From Falsiroseomonas frigidaquae (lineage in GTDB: Bacteria > Pseudomonadota > Alphaproteobacteria > Acetobacterales > Acetobacteraceae), in assembly GCF_012163145.1 (NCBI RefSeq), contig NZ_JAAVTX010000001.1:682001-746000 (forward strand): a stretch of DNA of 64,000 nt, given 5' to 3'. A model generated the notes under the pieces. That model worked only from the letters and a program-made list of their open reading frames with translations. It was not told the DNA's origin and did no database searches. This document shows, in pieces, positions 1 to 8,500 of the stretch. The position numbers were made by a program, and so were the translations under genes. The number at the start of each line of letters is the position of its first letter. Position 1 is the first letter of the stretch.

Positions 1-127
1 GAGGCGAAGCGCCCGGCTCGACGTGTCCGGCTCGAAGCGTCCAGCCGGGGCAAGACCGCGACGCCCCGGCGGGACTCGGCGGACCCATGGTAGTGGGGTC
101 CGCCCCTAGAAGAAAGGTTACAAAAAA
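1..127. other. Intergenic stretch at window edge
   Basis: I see no gene here. It contains two close copies of CCGGCTCGA near positions 15-40 and a strong inverted repeat at 78-104 (listed separately). It lies immediately downstream of the leftward amidase gene, whose stop is at 128. Confidence 0.6.
78..104. terminator. Inverted repeat, possible terminator of the amidase gene
   Basis: A perfect 9-bp stem (GGCGGACCC at 78-86, GGGTCCGCC at 96-104) with a 9-nt loop lies about 24 nt past the amidase stop codon. There is no T-tract following it on either strand, so a classical intrinsic terminator is not demonstrated. It may stabilise the 3' end or be a dispersed palindromic repeat. Confidence 0.35.
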
Positions 128-1588
128 TCAATCCCTGGTGCTGCCACCGGCCAGTCGCGCCAGGTCCGGGATCGGCCGGGCCAGTTCCGGCAGCGCCTGA
201 AAATGCGCCTCCAGCGCCTGGGCGGCATCCAGGGTAAAGCCATCCGCCCCGCGCGGCCCGACCACCTGCAGGCCGAAGGGCATGCCCTTCTCGTCCCGCC
301 CGCAGGGGATGCAGATGGCGGGATGCCCGGTCATCGAGATGCCGTAGGTGATGCCGGACGTAGCGAAATAGCCCTCCAGCGGCATGCCCTCCATCTCGGT
401 CGGGTAAGGCAGTTGCTTGGGGAAGGGCGTCAGCGCCTGGCAGGGCAGCAGCAGCAGGTCGTGGCGGGTGAAGAAATCCTGGAAAGCGCGGTAGATGCGG
501 GTCTGCTCGGCATGCGCCTCCGCCAGGTCGGACAGCGTGTAGCGCAGCCCTTCCTCGTAATTGCCGCGGGTATTGCCGCCGAGCAGCCCGGGGTCCTGCT
601 CGTAGTATTTGCGGAAGGCGGCCAGGAAGTTGGTGCAGCGGATCACGCGATAGGCGCGGTCGATCCCCTCCATGTCCGGGTCCTCCTCCACGCAGGCCGC
701 GAAGTCGCCCGCCACAGCCGCCATGCGCGCCTGGAAAACCCGGCGGATGCTGGGCGCCACCGGGGCGAAGCCGAGATCGGCGGAAATCGCGACCCGCAGT
801 GAGGAAAGGTCCAGCGGCCGCCGCAGCGCCAGGGGCTCACGCTGCTTGCTGGCCATCGGATCGCGACTGTCCACGCTGGCCATCGCGTCCAGCAGCAGCG
901 CCGTATCCGCCACGTTGCGCCCCATCGGCCCCTGCACGGACAGCACCGACCAGCCGAGCCGCCTTCGTTCGGAGGCGACCAGCCCCGGCGTCGGCCGGAA
1001 CCCCACCACGCCGGACCAGGCGGCCGGCTTGCGCAGCGACCCGCCGGTATCGGAGCCGGTGCAGAGCGGCAGCATGGAGGTGGCCAGCGCCACGCCGGAC
1101 CCGCCGGAGGACCCGGCGCAGGACAGCGCCGGGTCGAAGGCATTTCCGGTGGCGCCATAGACATCGTTGATGGTGTTGCCGCCGGTGCCGAATTCCGGCG
1201 TGTTGGTCTTGGCCAGGATGATGGCGCCGGCCTGGCGCAGCGCCGCCACCACGCGCTCATCGCGCTCCGGCACATGGTCGCGGAACATCGGCGAGCCATA
1301 GGTGGTGCGCAGCCCGGCCGTGTCGTTCAGATCCTTGATGCCGACCGGCAGGCCGTGCAGCGGGCCGAGCTTGTCGCCGCGCATCACCTGCGCCTCCGCT
1401 GCCCGCGCCGCCTTCAGCCCGCCTTCCGCATCCAGCGCGACGATCGCGTTCACCGCCGGGTTCACCGCCTCGATCCGGCGCAGGCAATCCTGCAGCAACT
1501 CGACCGGGGAGATGCGGCGCGTGCCGATCAGCCGGCGCAGCTCCACCGCCGGCAGATCGCAGAGCGAGGTCCCCATGCTCGTGTCCAT
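128..1588 (-). CDS. Amidase (amidase-signature family)
   Basis: Encodes a 486-residue amidase of the amidase-signature superfamily, which hydrolyses carboxamides to acid plus ammonia with a Ser-cisSer-Lys triad. The catalytic lysine is seen in PVGIKD (about residue 85), the Ser/Gly loop in AGSSGGSG (about 159-166), and the nucleophile region in GSDTGGSLRKPAA (about 183-195). I chose the ATG at 1588 because GGGGGAAG lies about 7 nt upstream; an in-frame ATG exists further upstream (1672) but gives an arginine-rich, unfamily-like extension. It diverges from the D-aminopeptidase gene across about 130 bp. The neighbourhood suggests a role on amides or peptides containing D-amino acids, but the substrate is not predictable from the sequence. 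It could equally be annotated as a Glu-tRNA amidotransferase A-like protein; with no gatB or gatC adjacent I prefer a stand-alone amidase. Confidence 0.9.
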   Translation of the reverse strand: MDTSMGTSLCDLPAVELRRLIGTRRISPVELLQDCLRRIEAVNPAVNAIVALDAEGGLKAARAAEAQVMRGDKLGPLHGLPVGIKDLNDTAGLRTTYGSPMFRDHVPERDERVVAALRQAGAIILAKTNTPEFGTGGNTINDVYGATGNAFDPALSCAGSSGGSGVALATSMLPLCTGSDTGGSLRKPAAWSGVVGFRPTPGLVASERRRLGWSVLSVQGPMGRNVADTALLLDAMASVDSRDPMASKQREPLALRRPLDLSSLRVAISADLGFAPVAPSIRRVFQARMAAVAGDFAACVEEDPDMEGIDRAYRVIRCTNFLAAFRKYYEQDPGLLGGNTRGNYEEGLRYTLSDLAEAHAEQTRIYRAFQDFFTRHDLLLLPCQALTPFPKQLPYPTEMEGMPLEGYFATSGITYGISMTGHPAICIPCGRDEKGMPFGLQVVGPRGADGFTLDAAQALEAHFQALPELARPIPDLARLAGGSTRD

Positions 1589-1717
1589 CCGTGTCTTCCC
1601 CCTGCCCTGCATGAGGGCCATTCCAACCCATCGCCCCCGGCCGGACAACCGCCGCCCCACCCTCCGCGCCACGCCGGGCCGGTGATAGGCTGCCCAACGC
1701 AGCAGGGAGAGCTATGG

Positions 1718-3241
1718 ATGCCGGATTGGAAAGCCGCCGCCACCGAGGCCGAGGCAATCACGCGGGCCTGGCCCGCCAGCGAACCGGGCGGCGCCGTGCT
1801 GCTGTTCGACCGCGACGGCATCCGCGGCGAGTTCGCCGGCGGCCTGGCCAGCCTGGCGCATGGCATCGCCTTCAGCGCAGCGACGCCGACGCGCTACGCC
1901 TCCCTCACCAAGCATGTGTTCTGCGCCTTCGCGCTGCATCACGGGCTGGACCTGGCGGCGCCGCTCGGCACGCTGCTGCCCGATCTGCCGGACGCGCTGG
2001 CCGGCGTGCCGGCCTGGCGTGCGCTCGGTATGACCGGCGGCCTGCCGGACCTGATGCAGAGCTATGGCCTGTGCGGCGTGCCCTATACCACGGCGCTGGA
2101 CAATGCGGCGCTGGATGCCTTCACCGCGACGCTGCCGGGGCTGGATACGCGGCCGGGCACCGAGGTGTCCTACAGCAACACCGGCTACCGGCTGGTGGAA
2201 CAGGCCATGGCGCGGCACGGGCAGGTTTTCGGCGTCTGGGTGGAAGGCGCGCTGAATGCGGCGCTCGGCACCGGCTTCCGTTTCCCCGCCGCCTGGGACC
2301 GGCCGCTGCCCGGGCTGGCCGATGGCTACTGGCGTAGCGCGCCGCAGCAGGAATGGCATGCCGGCAGCTATGGCATGGCGCTGTCGGCCTCCGGCGCGCT
2401 GACCGGCAGCGCGCGGGACCTCGCCACCTGGCTGCGCGCGCTGCTGCGCGGCGATGGCCCGGCGGGCGATGTGTTGGCGCGGCTGGCCGCCCCCGCCCCA
2501 CTGGCCGATGGGCGGCCCACCGGCTACGGGCTGGGCCTTGCGCTGGCCGAGATCGGCGGCCGCCGCCTAATCGGCCATGGCGGCAGCCTGCCCGGCCACA
2601 AGAACCACTTCCTCCTCGACCCCGAAAGCGGCGCCGGCGTGATCCTGCTCTCGAACCGGGAGGAGACGGAGCCGATGCTGCCGGCGCTGCGCGTGATGGC
2701 GGCGCTGCTTGGACTGGAGCTGCCGCCACGGGCGCCGGAGCTGCTGCCGGAGGGCCTGTTCATCGAGGCCGCAGGCCCCGCCTGGATCGAACACCGCGCC
2801 GGCGCGCTGAGCTTCCTCGGCGCGACGGAGGCGCTGTATGCGGGTGCGCAGCCTGGCGAGGCGATCTCGCTTTCGCCCTATCTGCCGATACGGCTGCGGC
2901 GTGATGGCGAGGGCATCGCCGGCGAGATCGGCCACGCGCCGCGCCACTTCCATCCCGTGCGGCCCGCCTCGCTGTCCTCCGGCATGGCCGGCACCTGGCG
3001 GGCCACGGCGCAGCATGCGGAGATGGAGATCACGATTGCGCGTGACGGCAGCGCCACCTGCGCGATGGGCGCCGGCCCGCTGCACCGCCGCGCCGAACTG
3101 ACCGCGCTGGATGCCACGCGCGCCCTGCTGCCGATCGGCGCCGCACCCTGGCCGAGCCGCGCCTGCCTCTGGCTGGAAGCGCCCGGGGTGCTGCGGGTTG
3201 TCACCAATCGCAGCCGCGTGCTTACGTTTCGGCCTGTCTGA
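1718..3241 (+). CDS. dap: D-aminopeptidase (serine beta-lactamase-fold peptidase)
   Basis: A 507-residue penicillin-recognising serine hydrolase. Residues 62-65 are SLTK (the SxxK nucleophile motif), 152-154 are YSN, and His287 begins HGG. These positions closely match those I recall for the Ochrobactrum D-aminopeptidase DAP (Ser62, Lys65, His287), and the overall length also fits its catalytic domain plus two C-terminal beta-barrel domains. Such enzymes release N-terminal D-amino acids from peptides and amides. No signal peptide is visible, so it is probably cytoplasmic. The ATG at 1718 follows GGGAGAG by about 6 nt; a longer open frame upstream is antisense to the amidase and is not credible. 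The gene runs directly into the peptide-binding protein gene (14 bp gap), implying an operon. A general esterase/beta-lactamase-like function cannot be excluded. Confidence 0.85.
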   Translation: MPDWKAAATEAEAITRAWPASEPGGAVLLFDRDGIRGEFAGGLASLAHGIAFSAATPTRYASLTKHVFCAFALHHGLDLAAPLGTLLPDLPDALAGVPAWRALGMTGGLPDLMQSYGLCGVPYTTALDNAALDAFTATLPGLDTRPGTEVSYSNTGYRLVEQAMARHGQVFGVWVEGALNAALGTGFRFPAAWDRPLPGLADGYWRSAPQQEWHAGSYGMALSASGALTGSARDLATWLRALLRGDGPAGDVLARLAAPAPLADGRPTGYGLGLALAEIGGRRLIGHGGSLPGHKNHFLLDPESGAGVILLSNREETEPMLPALRVMAALLGLELPPRAPELLPEGLFIEAAGPAWIEHRAGALSFLGATEALYAGAQPGEAISLSPYLPIRLRRDGEGIAGEIGHAPRHFHPVRPASLSSGMAGTWRATAQHAEMEITIARDGSATCAMGAGPLHRRAELTALDATRALLPIGAAPWPSRACLWLEAPGVLRVVTNRSRVLTFRPV

Positions 3242-3255
3242 ACGGGAGGCTGCGC

Positions 3256-4863
3256 ATGACCAGGTCGATCCTCAAGGGCGCCGTCGCCGCTACGGTGCTG
3301 CTGGTGGGCTCCGCTACGGCGGTGTTGCTGGGCGCGGCCACGGCGCAGGCCCAGGATGACCGGCGCGTGCTGCGCGTGGTGCCGCATGCGGATCTGCGCA
3401 CGCTCGATCCCGTCGCCGTCTCCGTCGTCATCACCCGCATGCATGGGCTGATGATCTATGAGACGCTGTTCGCCTGGGACTCCGAACTGCGCGCGCATCC
3501 GCAGATGGTGCGTGATGTGACCACCAGCGCGGATGGCCTGGTCTGGCGCTTCACGCTGCGCGACGGGCTGCGCTTCCATGATGGCCAGCCGGTCTCAACG
3601 CGGGACGTCATCGCCAGCCTGCGCCGCTGGATGGCGCGGGACGTGGTGGGCAGCCATCTCGGCGCGCGCGTCGCCTCGCTGGATGCGGTGGACGACAAGA
3701 CCTTCGAGATGAAGCTGACCCGGCCGCATGGCTTCGTCACCCAGGCGCTGGGTTCCGCCGTCGGGCAGATCCCGGCCATCATGCGGGAGGCCGATGCCGC
3801 CAGCGATCCCTCGCGGCCGATCACCACCACCATCGGCTCCGGCCCCTTCCGCTTCAACCGCGACCAGTGGATGTCCGGCCAGCGGGTCGTCTATGACCGC
3901 AACGCCGAATACGTGCCGCGCGCGGAGCCGCCGGATGGCCTGGCCGGCGGGCGCGTGGTGAAGCTGGACCGCGTCGAATGGCGCATCATGCCGGATGCCG
4001 CGACGGCGGCGGCGGCGCTGCAGACCGGCGAGATCGACATCTGGGAACAGCCGGCGCTGGACCTGCTGCCGGTGGTGGCGCGGCGGCGCGATGTGCAGGT
4101 GGAGCGGCTGAACAGCCTCGGCAACCAGGGCATGCTGCGGCCGAACAGCCTGCACCCGCCCTTCAACGACCCGCGCGCCCGCCTCGCCTTGGCCTATGCG
4201 ACGGACCAGGCGGAGGTGATGGCCGGCGGCTGGGGCGATGAGCAATGGTGGCGGCGCTGCCGCGCCTACTTTATTTGTGGCACGCCGCTCGGCACGGAGG
4301 CCGGGACCGAGGGCTATGCCAGCCCGAACCTGGAACGCGCCCGTTCGCTGCTGCAGGAATCCGGTTATCGCGGCGAACGTATCGTCTTCGTCACCAGCAC
4401 GGACATCGCGCCGATCGGCCGGATGGCGGAGGTGGTGGCGGCCAACCTGCGGCAGATCGGCATGAACATCGACCTGCAGGTGAATGACTGGGGCACGGTG
4501 GTTTCCCGCCAGCCGCGCAAGGACCCGCCGGACCAGGGTGGCTGGAACCTGTTCGTCACCTACGCCTCCGGCGCCACCATGCAGCATCCGCTGACCAATA
4601 TCGGCACCAACATGTCCTGCGACGGCCGCAACTGGTCCGGCTGGCCCTGCGACGAGGAAGCCGAGCGCCTGCGCACCGCCTTCCTCGATGCCGCCGAGGG
4701 ACCGGCGCGCGATGCGGCGCTGGAGGCGCTGCACCGGCGGCTGGCGGAGGTGCAGCCCTACCGCGTGCTCGGCCAGGTGGACCAGCCCTATGCGCGGCGC
4801 GCCAATGTGCAGGGCGTGCTGAATGCGCCGGTGATGGTGTTCTGGAACATCGAGAAGAACTGA
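3256..4863 (+). CDS. ABC transporter substrate-binding protein, family 5 (peptide/nickel type)
   Basis: A 535-residue extracytoplasmic solute-binding protein of the DppA/OppA type (SBP_bac_5). It has a signal peptide (about residues 1-33, ending AQAQD) and the family's early motif LRTLDPVAV, followed by FTLRDGLRFHDGQPV in the N-terminal lobe. Members bind oligopeptides, dipeptides or related compounds in the periplasm. No permease or ATPase genes follow, so it must use a transporter encoded elsewhere. GGGAGG precedes the ATG at 3256 by 6 nt. Its position behind the D-aminopeptidase suggests it captures D-residue-containing peptides (inference). Confidence 0.9.
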   Translation: MTRSILKGAVAATVLLVGSATAVLLGAATAQAQDDRRVLRVVPHADLRTLDPVAVSVVITRMHGLMIYETLFAWDSELRAHPQMVRDVTTSADGLVWRFTLRDGLRFHDGQPVSTRDVIASLRRWMARDVVGSHLGARVASLDAVDDKTFEMKLTRPHGFVTQALGSAVGQIPAIMREADAASDPSRPITTTIGSGPFRFNRDQWMSGQRVVYDRNAEYVPRAEPPDGLAGGRVVKLDRVEWRIMPDAATAAAALQTGEIDIWEQPALDLLPVVARRRDVQVERLNSLGNQGMLRPNSLHPPFNDPRARLALAYATDQAEVMAGGWGDEQWWRRCRAYFICGTPLGTEAGTEGYASPNLERARSLLQESGYRGERIVFVTSTDIAPIGRMAEVVAANLRQIGMNIDLQVNDWGTVVSRQPRKDPPDQGGWNLFVTYASGATMQHPLTNIGTNMSCDGRNWSGWPCDEEAERLRTAFLDAAEGPARDAALEALHRRLAEVQPYRVLGQVDQPYARRANVQGVLNAPVMVFWNIEKN

Positions 4864-4876
4864 GGGCGCGGCCCGC

Positions 4877-6121
4877 CTACCGGAACCGCTCGGCGCGGTA
4901 GGGCTCCGGCGGCAGGAAGGGGGCCTCGCCGGTCATCATCTCCGCCAGCAGGCGGCCGGTGGTCGGCCCCAGCGTCAGGCCCTGGTGCGCGTGGCCGAAG
5001 GCGCACCAGGCGCCCTGCTGGCCGGGCAGCCGGCCGATCACCGGCAGCATGTCGGGCGTGCAGGGCCGCACGCCCAGCCAGGGCTTGTCCTCCACGCGAT
5101 CCTCCAGCGGCAGCAGGCGCCGCGCCAGCGGCTCCGCCCGCGCAAGTTGCACCGGCGTCGGCGGCGCCTCGGCCACTGCGAATTCCGCACCGGTGGTCAG
5201 CCGCACGCCGGCGCGCATCGGCGCCAGCAGGAAGCCGCTCTGCGTATCGAGGATCGGCCGGTGCAGCACGGCATTGCCGCGCAGCCGGTAATGCATGTGG
5301 TAGCCGCGCTTGCCGAACAGCGGCGGCGCGTAGCCGAGGCGGCGCGTCACCGCCCCTGCCCCGGCGCCGAGCGCGATCACCACCTCCGCCGCCTCCACCG
5401 GCCCCTGCGGCGTGGTGACGCGCCAGCCGGCGCCGTGGCGTTCCAGCGTCGTCGCATCGCCACGCGCGATGCTGCCGCCGGCTTCAGTGAACAGTGCCGC
5501 ATAGGCCAGCGTCAGGGCCTGCGGGTCGCTGACCGAAAGCGGGTCGGTCCAGTGGATCGCGCCTTCGCGCGCCGCCAGCAGATGCGGCTCCGCCGCCGCC
5601 AGCGCCTGGCTGTCCAGGGCGACGAAATTCACGCCATGCAGGCGATGCGCGCGCTCCGCCTCCGCCAGCGCCGCCGCCATGGCTTCGGGCGTGGCGTAGA
5701 GACGCATCCAGCCGATCGGCCGCAGCAGCGCCATGGCGGGCGTTCCGCGGGCCAGCGCCAGATGCTCATCCAGGCAGGTGGCGATCAGTGCCGCATGCCC
5801 GGCCTGCGCCTGGGCGTAGCGCTCCGGCGAGGAGTGCCACCAGTAGCGCAGCAGCGGCAGGGCGATGCCCGGCAGCGCGGTCGGGTGGTACACCGCATCG
5901 ACGGACCGGTTGCGCGCAATTCGGAGAATCTCGGACAGCTTGCGCGGGAAGGGATGCGGGAACACCGCCTCCCTCTGGATCAGCCCGCCATTGCCGAAGC
6001 TGGCGCCTTCGCCCGGCGGCTGGCGATCCACCAGCACCACCTGCCGGCCACGCCGCTGCAGTTGCAACGCGACCGAGACGCCGACCATGCCGGCCCCGAG
6101 CACAAGCACCGATCCCGCCAT
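4877..6121 (-). CDS. FAD-dependent D-amino acid dehydrogenase/oxidase (DadA-like)
   Basis: A 414-residue DAO-family flavoprotein. The Rossmann dinucleotide site GAGMVG is at residues 9-14 and ends in VDRQ. The C-terminal half has GVRPCTPDMLPVIGRL and GHAHQGLTLGPTTGRL, typical of DadA-type D-amino acid dehydrogenases that oxidise D-amino acids to 2-oxo acids and ammonia, passing electrons to the respiratory chain. I use the ATG at 6121 because the FAD motif begins right after it; an in-frame ATG at 6151 is possible. It converges on the binding-protein gene with only 13 bp between stops. With the amidase and D-aminopeptidase it would complete D-amino acid catabolism. Glycine or sarcosine oxidase activity is the main alternative. 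Confidence 0.85.
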   Translation of the reverse strand: MAGSVLVLGAGMVGVSVALQLQRRGRQVVLVDRQPPGEGASFGNGGLIQREAVFPHPFPRKLSEILRIARNRSVDAVYHPTALPGIALPLLRYWWHSSPERYAQAQAGHAALIATCLDEHLALARGTPAMALLRPIGWMRLYATPEAMAAALAEAERAHRLHGVNFVALDSQALAAAEPHLLAAREGAIHWTDPLSVSDPQALTLAYAALFTEAGGSIARGDATTLERHGAGWRVTTPQGPVEAAEVVIALGAGAGAVTRRLGYAPPLFGKRGYHMHYRLRGNAVLHRPILDTQSGFLLAPMRAGVRLTTGAEFAVAEAPPTPVQLARAEPLARRLLPLEDRVEDKPWLGVRPCTPDMLPVIGRLPGQQGAWCAFGHAHQGLTLGPTTGRLLAEMMTGEAPFLPPEPYRAERFR

Positions 6122-6210
6122 CCGAGTCCCGACTCCATCTGCCAGCGCCATCCAGGCAGAGTGGGTCGGATCCGCGGGATTCGGTAGCCCCCGAACCTAT
6201 CGGCGTGGCG

Positions 6211-7203
6211 TCAGCCGGCGCGCACCCCTGCATCGCGAATCACCTGGGCCCATTTCGCGCGTTCGCCGGTCATCGTCGCGGCGAAATCCTGTGGCGAGGA
6301 GCCGACCACCTCCGCGCCGACCTGGGCGAAGCTGCGCGCCACCTCCGGGCGCTGGCACGCGGTGCGGATCGCGTTCACCAGCGCGGCCAGCGTCTCCTCC
6401 GGCGTGCCGGCCGGGGCCAGCAGGCCGTTCCAGACGGAGGATTCGAATTCCGGCAGCCCCTGCTCCGCCACCGTCGGCAGTTCCGGCGCCAGGGCGGATC
6501 GGCGCAGGCTGGTCATCGCCAGGCCGCGCACCCGGCCGGCGCGGATGCCGGGCAGGTAGCCGCCGCTGAAGGCGAAGTGGATCTCGTTCTGCATCAGCGC
6601 GACTTCGGATTCAGCCGCGGTGCGGTATGGAACATGCACCACCTGCGCGCCCGTCATGCTGGCAAACAGCGCGCCGGTCAGGTGCGGCGAGGTGCCGGCG
6701 CCCGGGGAGCCGTAGTTCAGCGCGCCGGGCCGCGCCTTGGCCAGCGCCACCAGCTCCGCCACGTCCCGCGCCGGCAGGTCGTTCGGCACGGCCAGCGCCA
6801 TCGGCGCCGTCGCGACGATGGACAGCGGCGCGAAATCCTTCGCCGCGTCGTAGCGGATATTGGGGAAGATGCTCGGGTTGATCGACAGTGTGGTGACCGA
6901 GCCCATCAGCAGCGTCGTGCCATCCGCCCGCGCCCGCGCCACCGTCTCCGCCGCCAGCATGGTGCTGGCGCCGGGCTTGTTCTCGATCACCACCGGCCGG
7001 CCGAGCAGCGCCGCCATCGGCTCCGCGACGATGCGGGCCCAGGTGTCGGAGGCGCCGCCGGGCCCATGCGGGCAGACGATGCGGATGGGGCGGTCCGGCA
7101 GCGCGCCGGACTGCGCCAAAGCGGGCGCCGCGAGGCCCCCGGCGAGCAGGCCGCCGCCGACCAGAAGGCGGCGCCGCGTGGGGCGGTTCATCGGATTGTT
7201 CAT
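6211..7203 (-). CDS. Tripartite tricarboxylate transporter (Bug/TctC) substrate-binding protein
   Basis: A 330-residue periplasmic binding protein. The N-terminus carries an RRR twin-arginine-like signal region followed by a hydrophobic stretch and APALAQS. Family hallmarks are RPIRIVCPHGPGGASD, VVIENKPGA near residue 75, NYGSPGAGTSPHL, and VVHVPYRT. Bug proteins bind carboxylates or other small organic compounds. No TctA or TctB membrane gene is nearby. The gene is followed downstream, on the same strand, by the DadA-like gene (about 90 bp) and preceded by the NicC-like monooxygenase (17 bp gap), so it may carry the monooxygenase substrate. Confidence 0.92.
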   Translation of the reverse strand: MNNPMNRPTRRRLLVGGGLLAGGLAAPALAQSGALPDRPIRIVCPHGPGGASDTWARIVAEPMAALLGRPVVIENKPGASTMLAAETVARARADGTTLLMGSVTTLSINPSIFPNIRYDAAKDFAPLSIVATAPMALAVPNDLPARDVAELVALAKARPGALNYGSPGAGTSPHLTGALFASMTGAQVVHVPYRTAAESEVALMQNEIHFAFSGGYLPGIRAGRVRGLAMTSLRRSALAPELPTVAEQGLPEFESSVWNGLLAPAGTPEETLAALVNAIRTACQRPEVARSFAQVGAEVVGSSPQDFAATMTGERAKWAQVIRDAGVRAG

Positions 7204-7220
7204 GACGTTTCCTCCTCCGT

Positions 7221-8384
7221 TCAGGCCGCCGCGCGCCGCGTGCCGGGTTCATCCAGCGGCGCCGTCGTCGCGTCGTAGCCATAGACCCAGTCGGTGCCGC
7301 CCGGCCGGCGCAGGAAGGTGTTCTCGGCCGAGAGGCTCTGGATATCCGTGGCGCGCGGCATGCGGTTGGCTTCATAGCGGCGGAAGGCGCCGGCGATGCC
7401 ATCGGCCTCGGTCTCGGCCAGGCAGCGGGACAGGATCACCGCATCCTCCAGCGCCATGGCCGCGCCCTGCGCCATGTAGGGCGACATCGGGTGGCAGGCA
7501 TCGCCCAGCAGGGCCACGCGCCCTTCCACCCAATGCGGCAGCGGGTCGCGCGCCAGCAGCGCCCATTTCCACACCTGCGGGCAGGCGGCGAGCACATGGC
7601 GCACATCCGGATGGAAATCCGCGAAGGAGGCGCGCAGCGCCTCGACATCGCCGCGCGCGGACCAGCTTTCCGGCGTCATCCAGGACGGATCCTCCGGCTG
7701 GCTGGTCACGAAGTACACTTCGTCCCGCGCGGCGGTGATGTAGTACATCACCAGATGCCGGTCCTGCCCCCACCATTTGGTGCGGGAATTGCCCAGTTGC
7801 CGGTCGCCCAGCAGCGCCGCCGGGAAGACGGTGCGATAGGCGACACGGCCGGTGAAGCGCGGCGCCTCCGCGCCCAGCATCTGTTCCCGCACCACGGAAT
7901 GCACGCCATCGGCGGCGATCACCGCATCCACCGTCTCCCGCGCGCCATCCGTGAAGGTCAGCGTGACCCCGGCGGTATGCTGGTCGAGGCCGGCAAGCTT
8001 GCGGCCGAGGCGGAGATGCTCGGCCGGCACGGCGGCGGCCAGGGCGGCGTGCAGGTCGGCGCGGTGCAGGCACATGTGCGGGGCGCCGTAGCGCGCCTCC
8101 AGCGCATCGCCGCCGGGCAGCTCGTTGGTCACGGCGCCGGTGTCATGGTCGCGGTTCAGCAGGCTTTCGGGGCGGAAGCCGATGCGCCGCACCTCGCCGT
8201 CCAGCCCCAATGCGCGCAGCGCCTTCATGGCGTTGGCGCCCATCTGGATGCCGGCGCCGACGCGGGCGAAGCCGGGCGCCTGCTCAAAGACGGTGACGCG
8301 GTAGCCGGCGCGCAGCAGCAGCGCGGCCGCGGCCAGCCCGCCCAGCCCGGCACCGACGATGCCGATGTGACCCCTGCCTTGCAT
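7221..8384 (-). CDS. FAD-dependent aromatic monooxygenase, NicC (6-hydroxynicotinate 3-monooxygenase)-like
   Basis: A 387-residue class A flavoprotein hydroxylase. It shows the N-terminal GAGLGG dinucleotide motif (about residues 11-16), ADGVHSVVRE (DG motif) and LLGDACHPMSPYMAQGAA (GD motif). The segment DRHLVMYYITAARDEVYFVT and the C-terminal WVYGYD resemble NicC of the nicotinate pathway as I remember it, more than generic salicylate hydroxylase. These enzymes use NAD(P)H and O2 to hydroxylate or decarboxylatively hydroxylate an aromatic acid. The rest of the nic pathway (ring-cleavage NicX, NicD, NicE, NicF) is not in the window, so the true substrate is open. It lies between a LysR gene upstream and a Bug binding protein downstream, all leftward. 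Confidence 0.85.
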   Translation of the reverse strand: MQGRGHIGIVGAGLGGLAAAALLLRAGYRVTVFEQAPGFARVGAGIQMGANAMKALRALGLDGEVRRIGFRPESLLNRDHDTGAVTNELPGGDALEARYGAPHMCLHRADLHAALAAAVPAEHLRLGRKLAGLDQHTAGVTLTFTDGARETVDAVIAADGVHSVVREQMLGAEAPRFTGRVAYRTVFPAALLGDRQLGNSRTKWWGQDRHLVMYYITAARDEVYFVTSQPEDPSWMTPESWSARGDVEALRASFADFHPDVRHVLAACPQVWKWALLARDPLPHWVEGRVALLGDACHPMSPYMAQGAAMALEDAVILSRCLAETEADGIAGAFRRYEANRMPRATDIQSLSAENTFLRRPGGTDWVYGYDATTAPLDEPGTRRAAA

Positions 8385-8462
8385 TGGCGTTTCCCCTTGT
8401 GTCCCGGGGCTACCTACAAAGCCGGGAAGGTCCTGGAAAATGCCGTCTCGTCATCGCCTCCC

Positions 8463-8477
8463 ATGCCGCGACGGCAT
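8463..8477. repeat. Short palindrome downstream of LysR gene
   Basis: ATGCCG and CGGCAT are perfect 6-bp arms around a CGA loop. The element lies 23 nt past the LysR stop codon and about 80 bp upstream of the monooxygenase start, so it may be a transcript-end hairpin or a regulator site. Neither is proven. Confidence 0.25.
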
Positions 8478-8500
8478 AGGGTGGCCTGGCGCCGGCATGG

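Noticed and set aside
1274-1717. N-terminal extension of the D-aminopeptidase frame
   Set aside because: It overlaps the amidase gene on the opposite strand and reads as arginine-rich non-family sequence; ATG 1718 has a good ribosome site and yields catalytic residue numbering matching the known enzyme.
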